From Perilla frutescens (taxonomy: Eukaryota > Streptophyta > Magnoliopsida > Lamiales > Lamiaceae), in assembly GCA_026008535.1 (NCBI GenBank), contig BRKX01000004.1, positions 36,646,501 through 36,710,500 on the forward strand: a DNA stretch of 64,000 nt. Reading direction: 5' to 3'. A model generated the notes under the pieces. It saw nothing but the letters and a program-made list of their open reading frames with translations, was not told the origin of the DNA and did no database searches. Below are positions 1 to 10,689 of this stretch, piece after piece. Position 1 is the first letter of the stretch; every line of letters starts with the position of its first letter. The position numbers and the translations under genes were made by a program.

Positions 1-53
1 AAAAAATGTAGTAAATTGAAAAAACAGAATAGTATTGTCAATATAATCATATC

Positions 54-1011
54 TGTTAGTGCCATCTACACTTAAGTGTTCGAGATTGTCATAATCTGTA
101 TGGCAATATGGTAATATCAAAAGAACATAAAAGGTTTTGGTTATTCATGTTCGAATAACATGTTCTGGACATTACTGTGAACATTCTGCTGTCAATCTGA
201 TTGAAGATCAAGACATGTACTTAATCATGTTCTTGAACATGGTCATGTACATGGTTGTCCAGAGAGTTTATAAGAGACGTATCATGCTGGAATCAAAGAG
301 CTAGTGCTGCAGATTCAAGATGGATGTTTCAAAATAGAAGCTGTCTTGTTTGTGATGAAGATCAAGAAGGAAAGAAGAAGTTCTATTCAAGAAAGTCACC
401 TAAACTAGGAACGTCCAATTTATTTAAGGAAAAAGTTTTCTTGTTGAATTCTAGTCAAAGTAGGACTTCTGATTACCTTGTTTAGGCTATATCTGTTGTT
501 TATAAATAGCTTGGGAATCAGACTAGATTAGATGAGCACGTTTTTTACGAATACATAAAAGGGCTGGGAGTTAAAAGACTTCATATTCGAAGCATATAGC
601 ATTCGGATAGACTAGATTTGATCCGCGTGATCATTATGTTTCTAGTCTGTGTTTTAAACTCACTTTCATACACACTTAGAGGAGACTCGGGAGAGATTTT
701 CTGTGGGAACTAGAGGGATTCTAGGTTGTGAGCGGAGCTCGCAATTCAGTTTAGTGAAAGAGGTTGAATCGGGTAGGAAAGGGGTGGAGTGACGGGAGTC
801 TTCGTGTAATAGCCTTTGTAACCATTCAACGGAGTAGTAAACTATTTCTCACGGACTTGTGAAGTTCCCCTGATGTAGATCAATTGATCAAACAAGGTTA
901 CCAACCTCGTTTTCTTTACTTGCTTTAAGTTTTTACATTCTGACCTTGCATGTTCACAACAATGTTCAAGTACATGATGATGAACATGATCGCACAGTTT
1001 ATGTAACTTCA
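54..1011 (+). repeat. 5' LTR of the SIRE-type copia element
   Basis: About 958 bp, TG...CA bounded, matching 8437-9393 along its length. Both ends are rich in the motifs CATGTTC and GAACATG, often as close inverted pairs (about 145-245 and 945-990). A promoter should lie here but I cannot place it with certainty. Confidence 0.95.
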
Positions 1012-1013
1012 AT

Positions 1014-1025
1014 TGGTACCAGAGC
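1014..1025 (+). other. Primer binding site of the copia element
   Basis: TGGTACCAGAGC, two bases after the LTR end. It differs by one base from TGGTATCAGAGC, the usual complement of initiator tRNA-Met used by plant copia elements. Confidence 0.85.
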
Positions 1026-1103
1026 GGGTCGCCTTTGGTTTTAAGTACGAAAAGAGTCCTGAAAAGTACATATCTACGTGAAGGTTTTGGTTGCAGTCCA
1101 ACC

Positions 1104-2100
1104 ATGAGTGCAATCAAAGAAGGAGGATCTACGGTTAGACCACCACTGCTAGAAGGCTATCCCTACTGGAATGCAAGAATGAGGGCGTTTCTGAGATCAC
1201 TTGATGAACTCACATGGGAGTGTCAGTGAAGGATGGGAAAAACCAATTGTTGCCAAAGAAGAAGTGCATGTGGAGATTGAAGAAGGAGAGTGGACTGTGC
1301 CACAGAAGAACCGGTACAATGTCAATTCTAAGACTCTCAATGCAATATTCTCTGCGGTGGATCTTAAGACATTCAGTCTAATCTCAACCTGTGAGACTGC
1401 AAAAGCTGCATGAGACATACTGGAGACCACCTTTGAATGAACTAGTTTTGTGAGGTTGTCAAGACTTCAAAATTTGAAAGCCTCAGAATGGAAGAATCTG
1501 AATCTATTGGAGAGTTTAATGCCAGACTGAGAAGCATATCTAATAAAAGTTTTGCCCTCGAAGAGCCTATCAGCAATGAAAATCTTGTGAGGAAGGTTCT
1601 CAGATCTCTTCTAAAGAAGTTTGCCTACAAAGTTGCTGCAATTGAAGAAGCCAAGGATCTTCTAAAAAAAAAGGAGGAGTTGATCAGATCTGATGGAGAA
1701 CAGAAAGCCTTAATCCAACAGCAAAAGAAGGAGATTGAAGAGTTGTTTGCAGAACTGAAGTCCATCAAAATGAATGTTAACATGCTGAATAATGGATCTG
1801 AGAATCTTGATAAAATTCTCACTACCCCAGGACATTCAGGGAAGAGTCATCCAGGTCTTGGATACAATGGAAGATAATCCAAGATAGTGTTTGTCAAAGC
1901 AAGTACAAGTCAGCCAATGCTTGTACAAAATAATGTTCAGAACATCCAGATGAACATTAATAAAAAAATGACTGCTAATAATGACAACAGAAAAAGAATT
2001 ATCTGTCATTATTATGAAGAAGAAGGCCACATTCGACCACACTGTAAAAAACATCTCTTTGATCTAAAAAGAATGAGAAGCAGATTTGTGGCTCAGCATT
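1104..2100 (+). pseudogene. Broken copia gag polyprotein
   Basis: The N-terminal part (starting MSAIKEGGS at 1104) contains the pattern YPYWNARMRAFLRS typical of copia gag (DUF4219/UBN2 type). The frame shifts near 1200, stops at about 1411 where TGA replaces an expected Trp, and resumes in another frame at about 1488. The zinc knuckle lies at 2004-2045 and reads CHYYEEEGHIRPHC: the second Cys of the CX2CX4HX4C pattern is Tyr, so it should not bind zinc normally. Gag would form the particle that packages element RNA; this copy cannot. Confidence 0.85.
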
Positions 2101-3599
2101 CCAGGAACACCCAGAAGAAACCTGCTGATCAGAAAGGGAAGAAGCCTGCACAGAAGAAGCAATGGGTTGTCAAGCAGACCAGTCTGATTGCCCATACTTC
2201 ACTAAGAGTTGAAGACAAAGGCAGCTGGTACTTCGACAGTGGCTGCTCAAGACACATGACTGGAGATTGTTCTGTGATACAAAATCTGAAAGCTTGCTCG
2301 TCAGACTTTGTTACCTTTGGAGATGGAAAAAGGGGCAAAGTAATGGGAAAATGGGAGCTGATTGTTGAAGGAATGCCTAAACTAAAGAAGGCTATGCTCG
2401 TTGATGGACTCAATTCAAATATAATAAGCATTAGTCAGTTGTGTGATGATGACATGACTGTTGTCTTCACCAAAGAAAGCTGTATGGTTATGAATAAGAA
2501 CAATGACTTATTCATGGAAGGAAAGAGATCAGCTGACAGCTGTTATCAGCTACATGTTCCTGCACAATGTTGTGTAACATGTCAAAGAACATCTATAGAA
2601 AAGTCAGAGATCTTGCACCAGAAACTTGGGCACATCAACTTCAAAAATCTCCAGAAGATTATCAGCAAAGAGATTGTCAGGGGGTTACCTTAGATTAGAA
2701 TTGACAGAGACAAAGTATGTGGTCCATGTCAAATTGGAAAATAGTCCAGATCTCAACATAAGGAAGTGCAGGACAGGACTTCTAAGAGAAGTTTAGATCT
2801 CATTCATATGGATCTAATGGGGGCCTATAGCTGTGGAAAGCTACGGAGGAAATAAGTATGTCCTTGTCTACATTGATGATTACTCGAGGTTTACTTGGGT
2901 TGACTTTCTCAGAGACAAGAGTGAAGCCTTCACAGCATTCAAGAGATTAGCCTGCAAGATCACAGTTGAAAAGGATGAATAGATTATCAGAATCAGAAGT
3001 GATCATGGAAAGGAATTTGAGAATCATTACTTTGACAAATTTTGCAGTGAGAATGGAATTAGTCATGAGTACTTTGCCTCCAAGACTCCGCAGCAGAATG
3101 GAGTTGTTGAGAGAAAGAATAGAACTCTTCAGGATATGGCTAGAACCATGATTGCTGCTAAAGGAGTTGCTGCTATGTTCTTGGCAGAAGCTGTCAAACT
3201 GCATGTCATATCAGCAATAGAGTTCATCTCAGACCAGGTACTTTCACTACACCATATGAGATATGGAATGAAAAGAAACCAATAGTGAAGTATTTTTATG
3301 TGTTTGGAACCACATGTTATATTCTCAATGATATAGAATATCTCAGCAAGATGAACAACAGAGGTATAGAAGGGATGTTTGTTGGATACTCCAGAAATAG
3401 TAAATCATACAGGATTTATAACAAAGAGACAAAGGCTGTCATTGAGATAGTTAATGTCAGATTTGATGATCAGGATAATGCTGTCAATACCTCTGAAGCT
3501 GATGTTCACACTGATGTCTTTGAACATTCTAAAGTTCATGATGATACAGACAGAGAAGCTAAAGAACAGACAGTAAAGCACAGAAAGCTTTTGAAGTAA
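2100..3599 (+). pseudogene. Broken copia protease and integrase
   Basis: The aspartic protease motif is WYFDSGCSRHMTG near 2227-2265, with the D-S-G active site. The GAG-pre-integrase zinc region follows (HQKLGHINFKNL near 2620-2650; the Cys pair CGPCQIGK near 2720). The DDE core can be traced as HMDLMG near 2805, IRSDHGKEFEN near 2990 and PQQNGVVERKN near 3090. In-frame stops occur at 2694 and in GK*SRSQH near 2742 (TAG where relatives have Gln), near 2980, and there are shifts near 2820 and 3200. The integrase would join element DNA to the genome; this copy is dead. Confidence 0.85.
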
Positions 3600-3659
3600 A
3601 TCATCAAGGATCATCTTACTTCAGAAGTAATAGGAGATATTTATGAAGGAAGGATGACC

Positions 3660-5270
3660 AGAAGCAAACTGAGAAAGAGGATGTATGATGAGATATCCTA
3701 TGTTTGTTTCATCGCCAAGATTGAACCCAAGAACATCCAAGAAGCACTTAAAGATGATTACTGGATTGAGGCTATGTAGGAAGAACTTCTGCAGTTCAAA
3801 AAGAATGATGTTTGGGATCTGGTGCAGATACCTGAAGGAGTCAACATTGTTAGAACCAAGTGGATATTCAAGAGCAAGACTGATGAAGCTAGAAACATTA
3901 CAAGAAATAAAGCCAGACTTGTTGCTCAAGGTTATTCACAGATTAAAGGCATTGATTTTGATGAAACCTTTACTCCAGTTACAAGGATTGAATCAGTCAG
4001 ACTTCTTCTAGCTATGGTCTGCATTATGAAGTTTAAACTATACCAGATGGATGTCAAGAGTGCTTTTCTAAATGGATTTCTGAAAAAGGATGTGTTTGTT
4101 GCACAGCCTAAAGGATTTGAAGATCCACATCATCTAGAGTTTGTGTTCAAACTAAAGAAGGCACTGTATGGCTTAAAGCAGGCTCCTCGGGCATGGTATG
4201 AAAGACTGGCTACATATCTGGTTAGCAAAAGATACAACCGTGGAGGAGAAGACAGAACACTATTCATTAGAAAGGAGAAATCACAAGTAATTATGGTTCA
4301 AGTATATGTGGATGATATAGTGTTTGGCTCAGTGTCTGATAAAAAGGTCAAGGATTTCATTAGAGACATGGAGAATGAATTTGAGATGAGCCTAGTTGGA
4401 GATCCGAAATACTTCCTAAGACTTCAGATAAACCAGTTAGAAGAATGTGTATTCATCTCTCAATCTAAGTATGCCAGAAACTTGGTTAAAAAGTTTGAGC
4501 TTGAAAATTCTAAACACAAAAGAACTCCTATCAACACTACAGTCAAGATCAGAAAAGATGATGCAGTAGCTGAAGTTGATCAAACTCTATACAGAAGCAT
4601 GATTGAGAGTCTCCTTTATCTCACTGCAAGCAGACCAGATATAATATACAGTGTGGGAGTGCGTGCCAGATATCAGTCTTTTCCTAAGGAGAGTCACATG
4701 AAGGCTGTTAAGAACATCATCAAGTACATCAATGGAACTACAGACTACGGATTGTGGTATACTTCTGATACAAATGTAAGTATTACTGCATACTGTGATG
4801 CTAATTGGACAGGATCTCCAGATGACAAAAAAAGCACTTCAGGTGCTTGTTTCTTTTTAGGAAACAATGTTGTTTCTTGGTTCAGAAAGAAGCAGAACTG
4901 CATATCATTATCCACAGCAGAAGCTGAATACATTGCAGCAGGAAGCAGTTCTACTTAGATTATCTGGATGATATAGATGATGAAGGACTATAAAGTTAGT
5001 CATGACACTCCTATTCTGTACTGTGACAATATAAGTGCTATCAACATCTCCAAGAATCCAGTGCAGCATTCGAGGACAAAACATATAGACATCAGACATC
5101 ACTTCATCAGAGAGCTAGTTGAAGAAGAAGTGCTGAGGATTGAACACATGAAGACAGAAGATCAACTAGCTAATGTATTCACCAAGGGATTGGATACAAC
5201 TCGATTTGAAAAACTCAGAGCCTCCTTTGGGGGTATGCTTGGTTCAGTAAAACCAAGAAGAGGTGTATGA
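3660..5270 (+). pseudogene. Broken copia reverse transcriptase and RNase H
   Basis: The best-kept part of the element. It opens near EALKDDYWIEAM, interrupted by TAG at 3777 where Gln is expected. Then follow the polymerase motifs RLVAQGYSQIKGIDF, YQMDVKSAFLNG, GLKQAPRAWYERL and YVDDIVFGS (catalytic YVDD near 4309-4320). RNase H contains AYCDANWTGSPDDKKSTSG and LSTAEAEYIAAG. Two more TAG codons, near 4956 and 4974, sit where relatives have Gln (T-Q-x-IWMxQ). The end near 5270 reads LGSVKPRRGV. Confidence 0.9.
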
Positions 5271-5614
5271 GTGTGTCTATTTCACACTCAGCAGGAAAGA
5301 ACCATTCCTGCACGAAGGGTCTGAACATTTCCATAAAATGTTCTTCAGAATGTGCATGAACAATATTCAAAATCCAGTGTACATCTTTGTCAACAGCTAG
5401 TTTTGACATGCAATCGTCATCTCTGATTTTTCGGGATTTTCCTCCGGTTTCTTAGTCTAACGAAAACCTGAGCCTATTCTATGAATGGAATACTCCCTTA
5501 TATATATGTTTAGCCATTAAGAGAGAAGGATCATTTTTCAAAATTCTGAAATAAAAAAACCTCTCTCTCTCTCTTCTCTAAATCTTCTGAGTTCTCTAAA
5601 AAATTTTCCCTTAT

Positions 5615-8026
5615 TTGCCATTGATTTTCTTGTTGATCATCGCTTTCAAAAACACTCATATATTTTCAATAGTTCCTAAACATAAACTCGTCCGTCCCAA
5701 GAAAGTCGTGAAACCTATAATGAGGTATGGAAAAGTTACATACTCCAAGCCTCAAGATCAATTTAATGAGGATGATGAGTTCGACAGGCAGGTTCGAGGT
5801 GAATCATCATACAAGAAACATGTACAGAGAATGCTCTGTGATGAATCTTCGAGTAAAGATACAGAAGAACTGATTGAAACATTTCACGGAGATGAACAAG
5901 AAATTGTTTCTTTTACAAAGAAAATAAAGACCTAAAGTCTCTCTATTCAAGATTTGTTAAAGGAAGCTGCTCGATCGTACGATGTCAATAAGAAGAAGGC
6001 AAGAACGAAAGGAACTGCAGTCAAGAAATCGAAGAAGACTACAATCCATTCATCAAAGAAAATTGTCACAGCATCTGCTGCCCAAGCCCTTCAGAAAGAG
6101 AAGGGATCTGCTGTTGATTATCCAGTTAAGCCTAAGGATGTTCCCGAACAAGTTGAGGAATGTGTTGCAGAGAAGAATACTGCAGAGACATCTACTCCAG
6201 CCAGTATCATGCAGAAATCATCTGCTCAACCTTCTACTGTAGAAAGTGATGATGAAGATAGGGAAGATGGTATTCCCTTAAGCTTGAAGATGAAAGCCAT
6301 TGTCGCTGCTCTAGCGAAAGGAAAGAAGAAGGTCATCCAAAGACCTTTAGTTGCTGATCCCACAGAGAAAGAAGTCATTCAGAGTTCATCCTCTGAGTCT
6401 GCTGAGAAGACTCCTTTTCCACAACAGAAGAAGCTACTGATATCTGCTCAATATGATCTGTTTGCCAAATCACTAGTCAAGAAAAAAACACCTAGAAAGA
6501 AGGCCTGTAATGATGTGGTGTAGTTAGTCCTAAGAACTCCTGTAACTCGAAGTCGAGCATCTGCCACTCCGCCATCCACTGCTGCTTCAACGAAGAAGAG
6601 GAAAGCTGTTAAACCGTCTGGTCCCTCCAAGAAGGCCAAGACAACTGCAAAGTCTATGGCTGTACCTGAAGATGTTCACTCACAATCTAGTGAGCATGAT
6701 TCTGAAGCTCACAAATAGGTAGTTTGTGTACCAGGTACTTCTAATCAAACGATCTTTCGCTCTTCCAAACATGCTAAATTATGGGAAAAAGTGAAGCATA
6801 GGTCTATGATATCTGAGAAAAAGGTGGATAAGGATATATTATTGGCTACTGGAATGTATACCTTATTGGAGCAAGCTGGTCTACTAGGCACTGTGCAGAA
6901 GGTGTAAGAGTTTGTTCCAAAGGTGGTTACAGAGTTCTACTACAGTCTAACTAAGGAAATTGATGATCCAGAGTTTGAAGACATTCAGAAGGTCTATGTT
7001 AGAGGAGAGATGCTGTAGTTTTCCCCTGAACTCATTAATGAGTTCTTGGGTTGTTCATTTTAGGGGGAGTATCAAGAAATGGATAACTGAGGGATGGTTA
7101 GTGAGGAACTGACCCAGGGCATCTACAACAAATGGCCATCTCATCCATAGACAATTCCTACCTCCAAGCTGACTCACAAATACGGTGCTCTATTTAGAAT
7201 TCTGATCCATAATTGGCTACCAACTAAGCACATAGCAGCAGTGACTCAAGCACAAGCGAGGTTTCTGTATCATCTTAGAACTGGAAAGCAGTTCAATCAT
7301 GGTGAGTTTGTGTTTAGCAAGATGATCAGCAGTGCAGAATCTACAGTGGTCAAGAGACCACTATGTTATCCTTCATTGATCTACAACATCATAAAATAGC
7401 AAAAGAAGAATGTCTCTTCAAAGAAAGACAAGGTTTTTCCACTCAACAAGTCTCTAGTGATCAAGGTTGCTCCTGAGATAGGAGATCCTCACATTTGCCT
7501 CCAGTTCAAACAGTAAATGGTGTCTAAGAAAGGAGTGAATGCTACTATTGAAGAGTCCTCTCCAAAGAGTGTTGTGTTGAAGTTTCTAGAAAGAATCCTA
7601 GAGTTTCATGCTCGTTTGATTTCTGAGCATACCTCTAAGAAGATGAAGATTCAAGCAATGATCAATGATCTTTCATCAGAAGATGAATTTGCCTCTCGAG
7701 TAGCAGATGTTCCTGAACATGTTCGTAACTTGCACAAACTTGCAAGTACAACTGAAGCTGCAACTCAGAAGGATTCCTCTCCAGCTCAAAAGCAATGTGA
7801 AGCACAGACTGCAGCATAAGACAATGAAGCAGAAGCTGTCCAAGAGGAGACTGCAGAGGAGGCTCATGAAGAAGAGGCTGTTGAAGAAGAGGTTGATGAT
7901 GAAGAAGAAGTTGAGGAGGAAGCTGATGAAGAAGAAGAGACTGAGTATGATGATGCTGAAGAAGGTTCTAAAGAAAGAGGATCTAAAGAAGATGATGATG
8001 AGCAAAACCCTGACAAATCTGAGTAG
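5615..8026 (+). pseudogene. Envelope-like / 'putative plant transposon protein' ORF after pol
   Basis: SIRE/Maximus elements carry a long extra ORF downstream of pol, called envelope-like, function unproven. Here it runs from about 5615 through a lysine-rich stretch (5950-6520, many KK and SS pairs), a globular block (about 6900-7500) with patterns such as FYYSLTKEIDDPEF and FSPELINEFLG, then LSSEDEF, and ends in a very acidic tail rich in EEE and DD (7820-8026). The globular block resembles the putative plant transposon protein domain. Stops at about 5935, 6521, 6716, 6905, 7016, 7061 and 7397 break it; several are TAG in place of Gln. I see no signal peptide or clear membrane anchor, so an envelope role is doubtful. 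Confidence 0.7.
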
Positions 8027-8422
8027 TCTCTGAATATTACTCCCTTGCCGTTCTCGGTGGCAAATAGGGGGAGTAATGTAACATAAGTTTTTTTTATGTT
8101 TTCATGTTTTCTATTTTTATCTTGCAGTCTTATTGTGAAAGATATTTTGCTTTTGTTTCAAATAGCTTGTAATAGCTATTCTGATATTGAACAGATTTTT
8201 CTATCTTCCCTATATGATTCATATCTGCTAAAAAATTGAAACTGCTATAAAAAAGATAAAAAATTCAATATAGCAGAGCAGGTACAAGCTGATAAGAAAG
8301 TGAAACACAACTGAATCATATGATGTTCTTCGAATAATTCAAGTATGTTTTAAGGTACATGATCCTACAGTTCAAGGGTTGTGTTCTTTTAAAACATGGA
8401 ACTGATTTGCCACCAGATAAAG

Positions 8423-8435
8423 ACAAAGGGGGAGA
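8423..8435 (+). other. Polypurine tract of the copia element
   Basis: Purine run ending AAAGGGGGAGA, one base before the 3' LTR. It primes plus-strand DNA synthesis in LTR elements. Confidence 0.85.
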
Positions 8436-8436
8436 T

Positions 8437-9393
8437 TGTTAGTGTCATCTGCACTTAAGTGTTCGAGATTGTCATAATCTGTATGGCAATATGGCAATAT
8501 CAAAACAACACAAAAGGTTTTGGTTATTCATGTTCGAATAACATGTTCTGGACATTACTGTGACCATTCCGTTGCTAATCTGATTGAAGATCAAGACATG
8601 TACTTAATCATGTTCTTGAACATGGTTATGTACATGGTTGTCCAGAGAGTTTACAAGAGATATATCATGCTGGAATCAAAGAGCTGGTGCTGCAGATTCA
8701 AGATGGACGTTTCAGAATAGAAGCTGCCTTGTTCGTTATGAAGATCAAGAATGAAAGAAGGGGTTCTATTCAAGGAAGTCATCTAAACTAGGAAAGTCCG
8801 ATTTATTTAAGGAAAAAGTTTTCTTGTTGAATTCTAATCAAAGTAGAACTTCTAATTACCTTGTTTAGGTTATATCTATTATTTATAAATAGCATGGGAA
8901 TCAGAATAGATTAGATGAACATGTTTTTTACGTATACATAAAAGGGCTGAGAGTTAAAAGACTTCATATTCAAAGCATATAGTATTTGGGTAGACTAGGT
9001 TGGATCCGCGTGATTATTGTGTTTCTAGTCTGTGTTTGAAACTCACTTTCATACACACTTAGAGGAGTCTCAGGAGAGATTTTCTATGGGAACAAGAGGG
9101 ATTCTAGGTTTTGAGGGGAGTTCGCAATCCAGTTTAGTGAAAGAGGTTGAATCGGGTAGGAAAGGGGTTGAGTGACGGGAGTCTTCGTGTAATAGCCTTT
9201 GTAACCATTCATGGAGTAGTAAACTATTTCTCACGGACTTGTAAAGTCCCTCTGACATAGATCAATTGATTAAATAGGGTTACCAACCTCGTGTTCTTTA
9301 CTTGCTTTAAGTTTTTACATTCTGACCTTACATGTTCACAACAATGTTCAAGTACATGATGATGAACATGATCGCATAGTTTATGTAACTTCA
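8437..9393 (+). repeat. 3' LTR of the SIRE-type copia element
   Basis: 957 bp, begins TGTTAGTG, ends CTTCA, followed at once by the target duplication ATATC (9394-9398). It is colinear with 54-1011. Confidence 0.95.
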
Positions 9394-9434
9394 ATATCAA
9401 AGAAAGGAAGACAAATATAGAAATGAAAGGTAAC

Positions 9435-9514
9435 CTGTAAGCTTCTGCAAGGGCTTTTTCAATATGTGTTACATTCCTTATTCCAAATGCAATTGTATAA
9501 CCATCCATCGAATC
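9435..9514 (-). pseudogene. Exon fragment of a COQ5/UbiE ubiquinone-biosynthesis methyltransferase
   Basis: Read on the minus strand this gives DSMDGYTIAFGIRNVTHIEK followed by ALAEAYR, a highly conserved stretch of COQ5, the mitochondrial C-methyltransferase of ubiquinone synthesis. A donor GTTACC follows the codon for Arg, as expected for a real exon end. The upstream side lacks a clear AG acceptor and meets a TAA in frame a few codons before DSMD. The rest of the enzyme is not in the window: the next minus-strand coding piece upstream is TFIIIA, an unrelated gene. The copia element inserted in the downstream intron. I read this as a captured or rearranged exon. Confidence 0.75.
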
Positions 9515-9583
9515 ATATTAGTCTTATTTTAGTACATCTTATGGTTAGCAATAAAACAAATTAACAACTGAAATGTGACTTAC

Positions 9584-10028
9584 CATGAGAATCTTCACAT
9601 TTATACAATTTGGAGGGATATTTAAATGCCTTTCCACACTGAGGTTCTGCACATACATGTCCAATAGGATGCTTGACATTAGCACAGATCGATTCACCGT
9701 GGAATTCTTCCACATGCCATGTCATATGACCCTCTACTTTAAATGTCCGTTTACAATCCTTAACTGGGCATTCAAACAATTTCCCTTGAGAGTCACTGTG
9801 ACAGTCTGCACAGTCAGATTCCTTAGGATTCTTAACTTGAGCAGTAGCAGATTCATAGTGGAACTCTTTCGCATGCTTTGTCATATTACCCTGTAGCGTA
9901 AACATCTGTTTACAGCCCTCAACTGAACATTCAAAAAATCTCCATTTATGCTGAAGCATATGTCTGTTTAAGTGGTCCTTTCTTCTGTAACTGGACTCAC
10001 AGTCATCCACGGAACATATAAAAGGCCT
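9584..10028 (-). pseudogene. TFIIIA zinc-finger exon (transcription factor IIIA fragment)
   Basis: The exon begins after a CAG acceptor with RPFICSVDDCESSYRRKDHL and ends at a GTAAGT donor after EDSHG. TFIIIA binds the 5S rRNA gene and 5S RNA. Three C2H2 fingers are visible: CSVDDC...HLNRHMLQH, CSVEGC...HAKEFH and CPVKDC...HVEEFH. A fourth, CAEPQC...KCEDSH, has Cys where the first His should be. The order and the junction before RPF match plant TFIIIA, where this exon follows the 5S-mimic exon. The later fingers are absent; the next minus-strand coding piece is COQ5. It is therefore a partial copy, although this exon itself is still open for 148 codons. Confidence 0.8.
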
Positions 10029-10132
10029 CTGTAAAGGTACACATACTTGCTATTAGAAAAAAAAATGTGCAGAACTTTCTTACAGCAACTACTTGCATTC
10101 TACTCCAATACGTTGACTAAGAATCCTCAAAC

Positions 10133-10268
10133 CTCAGAATAGCAGGCATGACTAAGGAACACTTGGTGGAGCTTTCCAGGCAGTCACCCACCTGGTACTG
10201 GTCCACTCAAGATAATTTGTTACCTCTCGCATTTTGGAGTTCTTTTATTTGGGATCCAATACTTCACA
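10133..10268 (-). promoter_or_regulatory. 5S rRNA-mimic (P5SM) alternative exon of TFIIIA
   Basis: On the minus strand an AG acceptor precedes TGTGAAGTATT and a GTTTGAG donor follows CTATTCTGAG. Inside are two blocks close to plant 5S rRNA: GGATCCCA...AGAACTCC (about 10232-10253) and AGTACCAGGTGGGTGACTGC (about 10177-10196) followed by CTGGAAAG. It is known that plant TFIIIA pre-mRNA holds such an exon, P5SM; ribosomal protein L5 binds it in place of 5S RNA and drives its skipping, and inclusion adds a stop. Position supports this: it lies directly upstream of the finger exon that begins RPF. The order and spacing of the 5S-like blocks look kept; the lower stems I could not fold by hand. Confidence 0.75.
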
Positions 10269-10689
10269 CTGAGCAATATATCATGGCATTTTTTGTCTTA
10301 TTTCAATCTGCAAAATACTATATTTTTAATTTCCAAGGTTCCCATAAATAACCAAATATACAAGACAAGCTTGCAATGTAAAGCACCTCAAGATTCTAGA
10401 AGATCATATGAAAAGACTGAAGGTCACATCTTATCAAGATAAATTCGAAAGGAACATTCATGATTCAGACAGAGAGACTATATCATAACAAAACTAATGC
10501 ATCGGAGTATCACTCTGTAGAACTTCAGCAGCTCAAGATAGAATACCCATTATCAAATTTACATGGTTAGGGAAAACAAAAATAAGTAAAGATGCACAGC
10601 AGCCTAGAGCAAACTGGGTCATATTTTCATGCCAAAACCCATACATTACAGTAAAAGAGTAAGCTAAATCCATCTTATCCGGAGAGGGT

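Larger units (their letters stand above)
54..9393 (+). mobile_element. Complete, decayed Ty1/copia LTR retrotransposon, SIRE/Maximus type
   Basis: Both LTRs begin TGTTAGTG and end CTTCA. The element is flanked by a perfect 5-bp duplication, ATATC, at 49-53 and 9394-9398. Order inside: LTR, tRNA-Met-like primer site, gag with a zinc knuckle, protease, integrase, reverse transcriptase, RNase H, a further long ORF, polypurine tract, LTR. Integrase before reverse transcriptase is the copia order; an extra ORF after pol is the mark of the SIRE/Maximus lineage. By hand I count about 15 differences in the first 250 bases of the two LTRs, mostly transitions, so it is not a recent insertion. All coding regions carry stops or shifts, so it is non-autonomous now. 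It sits in what looks like an intron of a COQ5 gene fragment. Confidence 0.95.

Noticed and set aside
7676..8033. Phe/Leu-rich and Lys/Met-rich ORFs that look like membrane or basic proteins
   Set aside because: They are shadows of the acidic Glu-rich tail of the copia extra ORF in other frames.
9224..9508. A 94-codon minus-strand ORF that seems to be one protein
   Set aside because: It is a COQ5 exon read through a donor site into intron and then into the 3' LTR of the copia element; the halves are unrelated.
10158..10258. A 5S rRNA gene or pseudogene
   Set aside because: Only the core blocks match 5S RNA, the rest differs, and it sits in an exon position of TFIIIA; P5SM explains it better.
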